Shown here piece after piece: positions 24,400-35,579 of a DNA stretch of 64,000 nucleotides (the first letter of the stretch is position 1; each line of letters begins with the position of its first letter). The notes under the pieces are model-generated. The model saw nothing but the letters and a program-made list of their open reading frames with translations, was not told the DNA's origin and searched no databases. Source of the DNA: Rugalucina vietnamica (lineage: Eukaryota > Mollusca > Bivalvia > Lucinida > Lucinidae); contig OZ024874.1 of NCBI GenBank assembly GCA_964017185.1, positions 36,060,721-36,124,720 of the forward strand, in the 5' to 3' direction. Made by a program: the position numbers and the translations under genes.

Positions 24400-24490
24400 T
24401 GTTAGCAGCAATTTCTCTGTTGCCAAAACGGTCAAGTTACCTGCAATTTTGTAGCAGCAATTTTGCCAGTTAGAAGCAATTTTGCAAGTA
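24400..24490 (+). repeat. Outlying GCAGC-type units
   Basis: GTTAGCAGCAATTT, AACGGTCAAGTTA and GTAGCAGCAATTTTGC match the large array at 26.7-29.7 kb. They lie beside the 24.5-kb foldback, in a context repeated at 26.57-26.72 kb. Confidence 0.6.
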
Positions 24491-24534
24491 AATAAAAATG
24501 AAAACTGAGAGCCTTTAAGAGCAGCGAACGTATA

Positions 24535-25506
24535 CTACTCAAAGTTTGATAAACATCAAATTTTTTATTTTTGTTCACAGAACAAACTTGTAATCTAACA
24601 CCCGAAATTTTGCTATAGATATGATGCAATACCAAAACTGTGCAAACATTCCATCTTTTTTCGCGTTGCATGCCAGCGCTTTTCGCAGACTTGCAGAAAC
24701 GATGGAAACTCCCTGAAACTGAAGTTGCCACTGTTGCATACCCTAGCCAATTCTGTCATTCATCTCCTCTTACTGGTTCAATCAACTGCAAAACTGTTTT
24801 GATATCGAAATGTCGACAGTTTTGTGTCTAAAATGCACTTTTGGAAAATTTCAAAAATCTGTGATTTTTGGTTAATCACGATTTTTTACCAAAAGATTAA
24901 TTTTCGCTAATAACGTTGCCCTTTGGGCTTCGAGTATGGAACAGAAAACCGATTTGAGCTACGGGCATTGGTTTCGATTTTACAGCGTTTTAAAACATTT
25001 GTCATTTGACTGAACGTAATTTGTATTATGTGATTAAACATCTGACAACAAATTTTAAAAACGCTGGTTTGAGCTAACCAAAGTTCGTATTCAAAAACGG
25101 TTTTCATGCTCACCATGCAAAGGACAACATTTTTAAGCGGAAAAAAAGTTTTTGGTAAAAATCGTGTTTTAAACCAAAAATCACAGATTTCTGTAAAAAA
25201 TTTCAAACGTGCAGTTTAGACACAACAGTATCGACATTCGATTATCAAAACAGTTTTACAGTTGAATGAACCAGCAAGAGAGGATGAATGACAGAATTGG
25301 ATAGGGTAGGCAACAGTGACAACTATAAATTCAGGGGGTTTCCTTCGTTTCTGCAAGTCTGTGAGAAGGGCTCGCAGACAACGCGAAAAAAAAAAAAAAG
25401 CACGGTGATGGTGCTGCTATATATCTATAGCAAAATTTCGGGTGTTAGATTACCAATATGTCCTGTAATAAAAATAAAGTTTTGATGCTTATCAAAGTTT
25501 GAGTAA
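24535..25506. mobile_element. Foldback element with ~350-bp inverted arms
   Basis: Left arm about 24535-24890 and right arm about 25150-25506 are reverse complements: TACTCAAAGTTTGATAA against TTATCAAAGTTTGAGTAA at the tips, and shared inner blocks such as CCTAGCCAATTCTGTCATTC. Flanks are GAGCAGCGAACGTATA and TATATTAATGAGAATGG. At 26601-26640 the same flanking sequence is continuous (GAGCAGTGAACATATTAATG), a natural empty site, implying a TAT/TATA target duplication. No transposase; open frames are in the arms. Confidence 0.85.
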
Positions 25507-26150
25507 TATATTAATGAGAATGGGGATGGGCCATACCATGGTTTCGGCTACCAAAGCCTCTTCAGTGACCCTTTAGATATGGCAACATGGAGCCAAAGTG
25601 AACAGATAAGATATAAAGGTTTGATCCTTTGGAAGCAGCAAAAACATTCAAAGGGAGATAGTATGGATTATTACCCAACCTACTATATACAGAGTAATAG
25701 CATATTTTTCGCTATTTCATGAGTTGGCCTCTGACCGGTCCATAGTTTTGGATATAACATGGGACTATACCATGGCCTGGTACCCAGCTCAAAAGATAAT
25801 ATACAATGGCCTGGTACCCACCTCAATAGATATCAGAGCTATAGCAATGTTTCACATGTTCACCAGTTGACCTCAACTACGCATGCCCAAACTGGTCCAT
25901 AGTTTTGGATATAACATGGAACTATACCATGGCCTGGTACCCAGCTCACAAGATTTTATAGAATAAGCTGCTAGATGTTATAAAATAACTAAATCAGAGA
26001 GTAGATAGGTGATAATTGAAAACACAAATGCAGTTGACGATTTTGGACAGACTGAACAGCTTTTTGATAGCAAATTGTCGACTTCTTCAAGTCCAATTTG
26101 ATTTTGAACTGGTATGAAGATCAGACGAATTCAATCGCCATGGTCTCTAG
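25507..26150 (+). repeat. Unique flank with ~164-bp tandem duplication
   Basis: TCCATAGTTTTGGATATAAC through CCATGGCCTGGTACCCAGCTC occurs at about 25738 and 25902. A third GGCCTGGTACCCA lies at about 25808. The rest is unassigned. Confidence 0.7.
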
Positions 26151-26171
26151 TGTATCAGTTATGGTTGGGTA

Positions 26172-26357
26172 ATAAAACAGTTATTTCATGGGTGTTTGAT
26201 AGATAGTCAAAACAATTGCCCCTCGGTGCCTCGGATGACCATGGTGGAATATTGCCCTCGGCCTTCGGCCTCGGGCAATAGTCCACCATGGTCATCCTCG
26301 TCACCTCGGGGCAATAGTTTTGACTATTTACCAAACACCCATGAAATAACTGTTTAC
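26172..26357. mobile_element. Palindromic MITE (CCATGGTCATCC type)
   Basis: Arms 26172-26260 and 26267-26357 are reverse complements nearly base for base (CAGTTATTTCATGGGTGTTT at the tip; centre at GGCCTTCGGCC). The whole unit can fold into one hairpin, so each strand has a similar open frame. No coding role. Confidence 0.85.
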
Positions 26358-26519
26358 TATATTGAGTATTCAATACAAAGACTAATACTATCCAAATTGG
26401 ACCAAAATTTTAAATATTGGTTAGAAAATGTATCTAAACCGATAATAATTTTTTGATTTCTCAGAATATCCTCGCTGATCTCAAAGGACCCAACAGAAAA
26501 TATAATCTGCACTACGGAT

Positions 26520-26720
26520 GATGTACGGGGAGACATTTTAGGGCCGCCACACGGCACAACACCAGCAGCAGTAATAGCAAATAAAATGAAACTGAGATCC
26601 TTTAAGAGCAGTGAACATATTAATGAGAATGGGAATGGGCCATATCATGGTTTCGGCTACTTAAGCCTCTTCAGTGACCCTTTAGATATGGCAACATGGA
26701 GCCAAAGTGAATTACTGAAT
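26520..26720 (+). repeat. Dispersed repeat carrying an empty insertion site
   Basis: The first half matches 21345-21435. The second half (26595-26720) matches the joined flanks of the foldback at 24535-25506, including GTTTCGGCTAC and CTCTTCAGTGACCC. Confidence 0.75.
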
Positions 26721-27076
26721 TACTCTAAGCAGCAATTTCTCCTCAGTGAAAAACGGTCAACGTAGTAGGAAATTTGCTGCAGCGATAAACGGTCCAAGAT
26801 AGCAGCAATTTTGCTGCAGCGAAAAAAAAAAAAAAAAACGGTGAAGTTGGCAGTAAATTTTCTGCAGCGAAAAACGGTCAAGTTTGCAGCAATTTTGCTG
26901 CAGCAAAAACGGTCATGGTAGCAGCAAACGTGCATGTTAACAACAAGTCTGCTACAACAGGCAAGTTAGCGGTAAATTTGCTGCAGCGAAAAACGGTCGT
27001 TAGCAGCATTTTCTGCTGCAGCGATAAACGGTCTAGCTAGCAGCAATTTTGCTGCAGCGAAAAACGGTCAAGTTAT

Positions 27077-27515
27077 GCACAAGTCACTTGGGGCCGGGGA
27101 ATATCGGGCGTTTAACTTTTTAGTTTTAAAGCCCCGCTAAAAGCCCGGCACTGCGGGGTCAGATTTGTGGCACAATCCCTGCTGAAAGCTGCGGCTCCCC
27201 GGCGGCTGACAATAATATGGAACAACAGCTGGTTTTGTTCTAATAAAACATAAATGTACATGAGAAACGTGAATTTCTACGTGTAAATGTACAGGTACAT
27301 TTGCAAATTAAATAAGGACCAAAAATTTAATAAAACGTTAGAAAATACAACTAGAATCTAATTTGAATTAATGTGATCTTATATTGGATGGAAATTAAAA
27401 CCTCGGCACATCCCCAGCAATGCCGGGACTCAAAGGTTAAACCCCGGTACATTAGCCCCGCTGCCTTCCCACTATCTCCCGACCTGAAGAAGCCGTGGAT
27501 ACAAATGAAGTGTGC
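27077..27515 (+). mobile_element. MITE with GCACCAGTCATTTGTATCC termini, copy 1
   Basis: Same family as 50368-50832, opposite orientation. GC-rich subterminal blocks (GGGGCCGGGGAAT; AAAGCCCCGCTAAAAGCCC) flank an AT-rich middle with CAAATTAAATAAGGACC. It splits one GCAGC unit: removing it and one TA gives GGTCAAGTTAGCAGCAA, the array consensus, which supports a TA target duplication. No transposase. Confidence 0.8.
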
Positions 27516-27766
27516 ATTAGCAGCAAAGTCGCAGCAGTGAAAAGCGGTCAGGTTGGCAGAAAATTTCGCTGCAGCGAAAAAACGGTCAAGCAACAGTTTT
27601 GTAGCAGCAAATTTGTAGCATCAATTTTGCAAGTTGGCAGCAATTTCGCTGCAGCGAAACACGGTCAATTAAGCAACAAATTTACTGCAGCGAAAAACGT
27701 TAAATTCCATGTAGCAGCAAGTTGCTACAGCGAAAAATTTTGTCGAAGATTTTGTTTCGTTTTAGC

Positions 27767-28180
27767 CTGGCTGTAAGCGCCATAGAAAACGATGATGAAT
27801 GCCGCAAGCAGAATTTTGCTATCCAACCCAGGACCCAACGTCAACTTATTGTTCTTTCGCAGTTTGATCTGGCTGTAAGCCCTATAAAAACGATGATGAA
27901 TGTTGTAAATATAATTTTTAACCTGTGAGCCGAGTTATGGACCGAAATTCCTTGCCAGCATTAAGAGTAAAAAAAAACTGACGACATTTTGTTTACGTTT
28001 TATTCTGGCTGTGTGCGTTATAGAAATCAATTATGAATGCCGCCAACATTACTTTTCGAATCTATGGCCCTAATTATTGACAAACATTTTCTGCCGGTAG
28101 TAAGAGTGAAATTTTTGTTTTCGTTTTAATCTGACTGTGAGCGCTAGAAAAAACGTTGATGAATGCCGCAAACATTTTTT
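27767..28180 (+). repeat. Second array unit, four tandem copies
   Basis: Copies begin near CTGGCTGTAAGCGC at 27767, 27869, 28005 and 28131 (spacing 102, 136, 126 bp), each followed by a GAAAACGATGATGAATGCCGC-like block. Inverted relatives occur at about 29190-29240 and 30845-30900. Confidence 0.7.
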
Positions 28181-28732
28181 TTTTATTTTCTAATGTGCTC
28201 AGAGCTGCAGCAAACTTGCTGCTAACTTGACCGTTTTTCTTCGATGCAGCAAAATAACTGCTAACATAGCAGTTTTTCGCAGCACCAAAATCGCTGTTCA
28301 CAGCCTGACTTAAACGAAAACAACCGGAGACAAATTCGCTGCGGCAAAATTGATACTGACTTTACCGCTTTTCCATGGAGCAGGTTTGCTGCTTAATTCT
28401 TAATTAACCCTTTTTCGATGCATCAAAATTTAGCACACTAAAACAAGACCGCTTTTCACTGCAGCAAAATTGCTGCTTACATGACACTTTTTCGCTGCGG
28501 CAAAATTACTGCTAACATGACCGCTTTTCGCTGCAGCAAAACTGCTGTTCACATTCAGAGTGAAATGAAAACAATCGGAAACAAATATTTGCTGGGGCAA
28601 CATCGCTGCTTACTCGACAGTTTTTCGCTGCAGCAGATTTGCAGCTAACTTAGCCATTTTTGCTGCATTAATTTGTTTGCTAACATGACCGTGTTTCGCT
28701 TCAGCAAAATTACTGCTAACATGACCGCTTTT

Positions 28733-29037
28733 CAATGCCTCAAACAATGTTTTCTGGTGTACCGAAAAACTTCCGTGTTACATGTAACAGCAATTTTCCA
28801 GCAGCGGAAAACGGTCATGTAAGCTGCAGGTTTGATGGCAAAAATGGTTATTTATATGTTAGCACCAATTTTGATGCAGCAAAACCGGTCAAAAAATTTG
28901 CAGCAAACCTGCTGCAGCAAAAAATGGTCATGTCAGCTGCAATGTTGCCTCAGCATTTTTTGTTTGTCTGCGATTGTTTTCGTTTCAGTCTGGCTGTGAA
29001 CAACAATTTTACACCAGAAAACATTGTTTGAGGCATT
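28733..29037. mobile_element. Small TIR unit inside the hairpin array
   Basis: Perfect or near-perfect 28-bp inverted ends: AATGCCTCAAACAATGTTTT at 28735 and its complement ending about 29037. The interior consists of array-type GCAGC words, so this may be a mobile subunit of the array or a boundary between inverted halves. Confidence 0.6.
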
Positions 29038-29700
29038 CGTCAATGTTTTCTATAGCCACACTCACAGCCACACTATAACTAAACAATTTGTCGACAAAAT
29101 ATTTTAGTATTTTTCACTTTTACTGCTGGTTTGGGAACTTTTGTCTATTACTTGTGTCTTAGGCGGGATGAAAAGTTCTGTTTGCAACATACATCATCAT
29201 TTTCTACAGCGCTCACAGCCAGACAGAAACAAAAATAACCGTAAACAAAATTTGCTTCAGCAAAACTGCTGCTACATGTTAAAGTACCATTTTTCGCTGC
29301 AGCAAAATTGCTGCTAACTTGATCATGTATCGCTGCAGTAAAACTTCTGCTAACATGACCGCTTTTCACTGCATCAAAATTGCTATTTACAGCTATACTG
29401 AAACGAAAACAATCGGGAAAAAATATGCCGAGGCAAAATTGCAGCTGCTAACTTGATCGTTTTTCGCTGCAGCAGGTTTGCTTCTAACATGACTATGTTT
29501 ATGTTTGCTGCATCAAAATTGCTGCTTACATGACCGTTTTTCGCTGCAGCAAAATTGCTGCTAACCTAACATTTTTGGCTGCATCAAAATTGCAGCTAGC
29601 ATGACTGTTTTTCGCTGCAGCAAAGTTGCTGCCACCTTGACCGTTTACCGCTGAAGCAAATTTACTGCTAACATGACTTTTTTCACTTTTACTACTAGCA

Positions 29701-30920
29701 GGGAAGGTTTTCGGAAGATTTCTATCGTGAAATGCCCAAGAAATTTTCAAAATCTCACATACCAGGCACTGAAATGACGTTTATTGCAGTCGAAATATTA
29801 GTTTCTATTGTATTTAGGTATGTAATGTTTTGTGCAACTCAAGCAGTGACTCCTTTAAAAATTGGACAAAATCTTTGAATTTAATATAGCATCATATAGG
29901 AAATAGGAAACATTTTATTAAACCATGTTCCCCCCCTTGCCCAACCAAAATATTTTGAACACAACTGTAATTTTGTAAATGACATATTATATCCAAATGC
30001 CATGTTTGGGCAAGGGGGGGAACGCTGTCAAAAAGCCCCAAAACCAATTAATGGGCTCAGGTCCATTATTTGTAATTCAACAAGGCAATGGAAATATACT
30101 GTATATGTATGTTCTACCTGAATGAACAGACTGACTGTCCTATTTTAACTGACTGTCCTATTTTAACAGGTATAATAATACACAAAGTGTACACTTTTAA
30201 TGCATATAGATATACTGTGCAAAATATGTATATCAATATTTGATGGTTTATGTTTTACTTGAGATATGCCTCCGTGGGCTTCAAATCAAATGCCACTTCA
30301 GCATCACACAAAGACTGGTTCTACCATAATTGTTACATGCAAGCCATTGTCAGAAGAACTTCCCTAATGTCTACAAAACATAGAGTCACTGTTCAAAGTA
30401 AAAGTTGCTCAGTTTATTTTGCATAGTATATTTAAGGTACAGGTTTTTGCATAAGTGATGGACAGTGCTGCTTACAGTTATAAATCATATAAAGATGTTG
30501 TACCTGTTATTCGTGGATAAATAGTTTCTACCCAACATTTTGGGTTGCAGTAAGCATATTGTAGCATTTCCTTGATAATCTATTGCAAAAAATATGTTTT
30601 CTGACAAAATATTTTTTTTAAAAAATCTGACCCCCTCCCCTTTTGACATAGATTTATGCTGCATGTATGTAACATCAAGAGGTTTCCACCATGTTGTTGC
30701 ATTGATCAAATATTGAATTTTAATGAGAATGCAACATATTTTCTATACAAATCACACAGAAGCTACCAGAAACACTCAAACTTTGGGCGGGAAACCTATG
30801 AAATCTTCCGAAAACCTTTAGTCCATAACTCGTGTCATAGGTTTGATAGAAACGTTTTGTTTGCAACATTCATAATCGTTTTCTATAGTACAGTCACAGA
30901 ATAAAGCTAGAATCTTTAAC
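29701..30920. other. Unassigned stretch with minor repeats
   Basis: Holds a spaced inverted pair (CCCCCTTGCCCAA at about 29932 and TTGGGCAAGGGGGG at about 30004) and an inverted second-unit fragment (30795-30900). No supported gene. Confidence 0.45.
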
Positions 30921-30929
30921 GTTTGGTTA

Positions 30930-31060
30930 TAAGTAGAGGTGAAAATGTGCTATCCATGTAGCGAAAACTAAGGCGCTAAGATTACTGCACAGCTGATAAG
31001 TGCCTTTGTTTTCGCATATGCAAAAATCCGATTTTCTCATGACGCGGCTCACATATCGAA
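30930..31060 (+). repeat. Copy of the AGCGAAAAC palindromic element
   Basis: GTAGCGAAAACTAAGGCGCT, GCCTTTGTTTTCGC and AAAAATCCGATTTTCTCATG parallel 55720-55828, with a more degenerate hairpin. Confidence 0.65.
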
Positions 31061-32176
31061 CTAGATCATAGTTCTACATGTACATTTATGTAAATCCAGT
31101 GTTCCTACGATGAGCATTCATAAGCAAGAGTTGCTGACCTTAGCTTGTGTTGCCGCTGATGTGACGCAGAAAAAACGCCATATAACATCATACTTAAAGT
31201 TGAAAATAGCAATACACATATGTTAAAAATTAAAAACATATTTCATTGTTAAAAGTGTCACTTTTACAGCCACCGGAAGCAAGCCACATTTACTGACTGT
31301 GACGCATATGTCATATATTTACTCCTTTCTACATCTCAGTTAATTTGCAAAATTATGCCGTCATCAAAACATTCCTGAACATTTACTCAAGTTTTGTCAA
31401 ACTTTCAGCGAACATTTAAGTAGACACTTCATAGATAATCATAAGTATTAATGGAATTCTATTTCTTTCCTGCATGTATACACACACCAGCTTAAGAATT
31501 CGCTTATTAAAGATCTGTCAGGCAAAGACCTTGACATGTTATCATAACGTATTATATATTGGACACTTTGATTTTTAGCGAACCTTCGATGTAATTGGAT
31601 CCGAACTTCGGAACAAGATCCGAAGTCCGAACGTTCGGACTCCGGTTGACATCGCTATATTTTACCCGAAGTCTGGGCTCTCTTAATTCGAAAATCTCTA
31701 CTAGGCTGCCCCCGTGACCGTGAACAAGCGGTTCTGGAAAGAATTTTAAAAACGGTGGACAGCAACGGACGACGGACGGGTACCGATGAAAGCCGATACT
31801 AGTAAAAGCTTTCCGTGAGCCTAACGGATCAGCCTTTTTAAGCTATAACATCGCCCTCTTCTTCACCCGAGACGTCAAACTTTCATTTCCAAATTGAACA
31901 CTTTTTAACTTCGAGTTGCAAAAGATGCTTCTCGTCGTCTTTATCATGGTGTAAAATGTCGTAGCTTATTAGGTTTGCTAAGGTCTGCAGGCATGTAACT
32001 GACCACAGTGACCAAAATAAATGTTTAACGTCAAACTTCTCCGGCAGGACTATCGATAAACTTTGAAAAACATTTTCTCATTTTTTTCCGACTACACTAC
32101 GAACTAGTTTCGAAAGTTATTGTTGGGTTCTTCGTGTACTTAATTAAGAAACAAATTCCATTCCCTGATGTTCATG
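31061..32176. other. Unassigned stretch
   Basis: Contains a short CCGAAGTCCGAACGTTCGGAC palindromic block (about 31618-31641) and an ACGG-like patch near 31760-31780 reminiscent of the pearl tail. Nothing further. Confidence 0.4.
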
Positions 32177-32275
32177 GAGCTATGAACCACAGTGGGTCGA
32201 CTGTAAAGTAACTGAACGCCGAAGGGGCTCGTGTACGATTTGCAAGCGACCCACTGTGGTTCATAGTTCATAGCT
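32177..32275. repeat. Hairpin TATGAACCACAGTGGGTCG
   Basis: Stem 32177-32199 (AGCTATGAACCACAGTGGG) and 32247-32275 on the other side, with a loop of about 47 nt. Probably the remains of a MITE. Confidence 0.65.
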
Positions 32276-32885
32276 ATTTACGCTTCAAAACCAAACTCAT
32301 TGCTTATATTAACATTCATTTCTCTCTATTGCGTATTGAAAAATTATCAAATTGATCAAATTAACAAGCAAACAGAGAAATCATGCACGGTGTGTGTTCA
32401 AACAGCGGAACGACATCGATGACGTCATGACGTTTACAACGTCCAATTACACCGGGAAAAGCCATGGGTTTGATGACGTCAAATTTGGATCATGTCTTGT
32501 CGCCTGACACACTGTTGTTGTTCATGGAACTACATTGTATGAACCGCATTTCAGTTCTAAAGATTCATTAAGACTGCATCAAAAATGTAAATATACATAA
32601 ATATAATGAAGAAACTTCTGGTGTCAAACTTTTGCTTTTGAAAAAGAAGATTATGTTTGTTAACTCAAAGTCATCTCAACTTTAAGATCAACATACGACC
32701 AACTTAAGTATTTCTTAAACCGTGCTCATATGCAGTATATACACCAGGATGCAAAAATACACCCGTCAGAGTAAATGAAACATATTACAAATTAGATAAA
32801 ATAGAAGTAAAAATATTTAAAACATAAATTGGAGTGTAATGTATATAACAGAAACAAAATAATGGTAAAGAAGAGTATTATGTTC
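32276..32885. other. Unassigned stretch
   Basis: Two CRE-like TGACGTCA sites (about 32420 and 32472) lie close together but there is no gene context. Nothing else. Confidence 0.35.
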
Positions 32886-32889
32886 GACA

Positions 32890-33185
32890 CTTGCATCAAC
32901 ATGGCTTCCCGATGCACTACGGACCGCCTACAAGTTTCGCTACGTACTGTAACATGTACGTTCTGTCACGGTGTGTTACGTTCAGTCCGTTTTATCATTA
33001 CCATTACGTTTCTCGTTTCCGCCGTGACTGCCGTGGCAGATTTTTAAACTGTCAAAACATTTGCCACGGTGTCCATGGTTATCACCTACGTTTGGCTATC
33101 CCGTTCCCCTGTGTTGCCTCACGTTTATCCCGTTTTGATCACGGTTGTCTGAAACGTGGCCGCCGTAACCGCCGAGAACAGAGTG
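32890..33185. repeat. Word-rich region (GCCACGG/CCGTTACG words)
   Basis: Words such as GTCACGG, GCCACGG, ACGTTT, CCGTG and CCGCCG recur in both orientations. Locally GC-richer. Overlapping open frames (32829-33047, 32891-33217) look like repeat artefacts. Confidence 0.45.
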
Positions 33186-33722
33186 TAAACGCAACTATAA
33201 AAATAAGTTTTAAATGAAAATTTTACTTCTGAAATACCGCGTTTAAACCGCTCAACTGCATGGCTACAGTGTCATATTGCCTGGTGTTATGCGTTGACTA
33301 AAGGTATCCCATCCGTCTGACTGAGAGTAGCCCCCATGTGCCTTGGTTGCTTGGTAACTTTAAAACATATTAGTCGGATTGGGCGTGTTGTGACGTGGGT
33401 GAAAGAAGGCCGTAGTGGAGTCAATTTTTTGGACATTTCTATCCCGATATGCACCAGACTTTTAGTATCGTTGATTTGTAAACCTGATTTTCATCGGTTC
33501 GACTTTAGGACAAAGCGTCTTGAATCCGTGATTTATCGTGACTTTGCGCTTGAAATTTAGACGCGCTTTGCATGTCCGTGTGGTTTTGCGTTGGTCAAAA
33601 TGTTACTTATTTTACGTTTTCGAAGCCAATGATACACGTGTTAGCCAGCTGAGCACATTGTGTATTTTTATTAAAATCCGTTTTTAGTAAATCATGTATA
33701 CAATTTCGCTGTCCATGTAAAA

Positions 33723-33772
<50 letters not shown>

Positions 33773-34600
33773 CTCTATGATTCTGGTGTCGTAGGTTGGG
33801 ATTTAAACTTAATTGCACCAAAAGCTTTTGGTCGGTTTAGCATATGCCACTCAGTTGAACACAATGCGTGTTATATTAAATTACTTTCTTTATAATCCAT
33901 AATGACACGAGTCACAAAAGGTAATTGGCGTCCCGGTAAAAATGATGTATCTTTATTCTGTCTGCCTCTCTGTTGTGCTCGTTCCATCGATTCCTGCACC
34001 AGGTCCCTCTATTCTTACTTCTCTGAATTCTAAAGTTCCCTTCATCATGTGTCATGTAGGCGCAGTTTAATGTGTAACTGAATTTTTTTGCACGTCTTGC
34101 ACATCGAATTCTGGTTTTGCGAGCTTTTTGACAGTTAACGTGTAAGCTGCCTTTGGCTCACGGCATTACTTATCAGAAAACATACCTTGTCATAATTTTA
34201 ACAAGTTCATAATACTGAAATAAAACATAACGAAACAGAAATATTTAGCCAAAATAAAATATTGAACTTTTTATAATTGCTGCGTTTTCATTGGACAACA
34301 TGTAGCAATTCTTACATCTTGCACGTTTCTCAATTATTTAAATTCATAATCGGCTAATATGTAAATTGTTAGTACTTCTCTCATTGTTAGCGCCAACATA
34401 GACGTTGATGCTGTACATCTGTGACGTTGACGAAAATTAAAGATGCAGTGGACGGGTGGGTGTCGTTGCACTCATAAGGCTCATCAGTCAATGTCCAGTC
34501 TATGGGATATCTTATTCGATGTGCAACCAAGCCAGATTGTGAGTTCGATTTCATTATTTCTTCTTGAGTAAAACATGGTACATTGTAATTATCATATGTG
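33186..34600. other. Unassigned stretch
   Basis: AT-rich with an (ATA)n microsatellite at 33727-33772. No supported gene. Confidence 0.4.
33727..33772. repeat. (ATA)n microsatellite
   Basis: About 15 AAT/ATA units without interruption. Confidence 0.95.
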
Positions 34601-34603
34601 CTG

Positions 34604-34614
34604 AAAAAAAAAAA

Positions 34615-34652
<38 letters not shown>
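34604..34652. repeat. A tract
   Basis: A homopolymer interrupted once by C. The minus-strand poly-F frame over it is an artefact. Confidence 0.95.
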
Positions 34653-34653
<1 letters not shown>

Positions 34654-34831
34654 GCCTAATAGGCCCGTCAATCGCGCTTTATGCCTTTATGCTAGGGATA
34701 CGTACAACCGTATCTCACACTTTATCTGAGACAGGGAGATATTGACTGTGCAAAAGTACCATTACGCTTTAGAAATTATGAATGGCAAAAATCGTGACCC
34801 GACCTCACATGGCGGCAGGAAAAGCTGACTA

Positions 34832-35577
34832 AAGTCCAATTCGCATGCGCCATAAATACACGCGAGTAAATATACTCCGGTGTGCAAATTTTACTCGGGG
34901 TAAGCAAATTGCGCATGCGAACGCAAATACACACCGGAGTATATTTACATATGGGTAAATTTACTCCTGGGTCTGACCAGATGCAAATTTTATCTTTACA
35001 AATACACACTATTTTGTCCCATGTGAATGCAAAGTAAAAATTACCCATGAGTATTTTTATTTCAAGTCAATATTCTGCTTTTAGATAACAAATTTTCACA
35101 TTTTTTGTTCATAACTGATTATAATGACACTTGCTGAAACTGTGGACATCGTTGCTAAATAACATTTTATTGCCATTCATCACATTTTATATCATATGGA
35201 GTGCAAACAGCCACACTATTTCTTTATCATTCTTGGTGAGATTCTTGGGGCATTTTAACAGTAATTCCTTGTGAAAGGATGATAAAAGGGAACTGTATTA
35301 CTGCTAAGATTATATCTGGCCATTACATGATTCTCCTCTGCTGCCAAAGTTTACAAGAACACCTTGAAGCAGCCTCTACTTGTTTAGCAAATACAGAAAA
35401 CTTAAATGAACAGGTTTTAATCCAGAAATGATAAATTTACATACAAAATACTCCTGGTGATAAAACCCATGCGAACGCAATTTAAATTTACTCACAGGTT
35501 GATTTGCACACCGGAGTATATTTACACACCAGAGTATATTTACACGCGTGTATTTTTTGCGCATGCGAATTGGACTT
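34832..35577. mobile_element. 746-bp TIR element with TA duplication
   Basis: Ends AAGTCCAATTCGCATGCGC at left and its complement at right, each bordered by TA (34830-34831 and 35578-35579). Subterminal words (GAGTAAATATACTCC, CCGGTGTGCAAAT) repeat in both arms. The interior is AT-rich and non-coding. The TA duplication suits a Tc1/mariner-type MITE, though other superfamilies are possible. Confidence 0.8.
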
Positions 35578-35579
35578 TA

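Larger units (their letters stand above)
26735..29700. repeat. Large array of GCAGC hairpin units
   Basis: Degenerate units of about 35-40 bp. One orientation reads AGCAGCAATTTTGCTGCAGC then GAAAAACGGTCAAGTT; the other is its complement. Plus-type units fill 26735-27075, 27515-27745 and 28790-28960; minus-type units fill 28190-28735 and 29260-29690. Nearly every unit has a GCAGCAAAATTGCTGC palindrome. A second unit type is interspersed (27767-28180). No reading frame persists across units, so coding is unlikely. Confidence 0.75.

Noticed and set aside
26155-26456. Similar proteins predicted on both strands
   Set aside because: Produced by a perfect palindrome, not by genes.
26735-29700. Tandem array read as a repeat-containing protein gene
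   Set aside because: Units change orientation and frame; stops are frequent.
32420-32480. Paired TGACGTCA sites as a CRE promoter
   Set aside because: No gene or exon nearby; two 8-bp matches are not enough.
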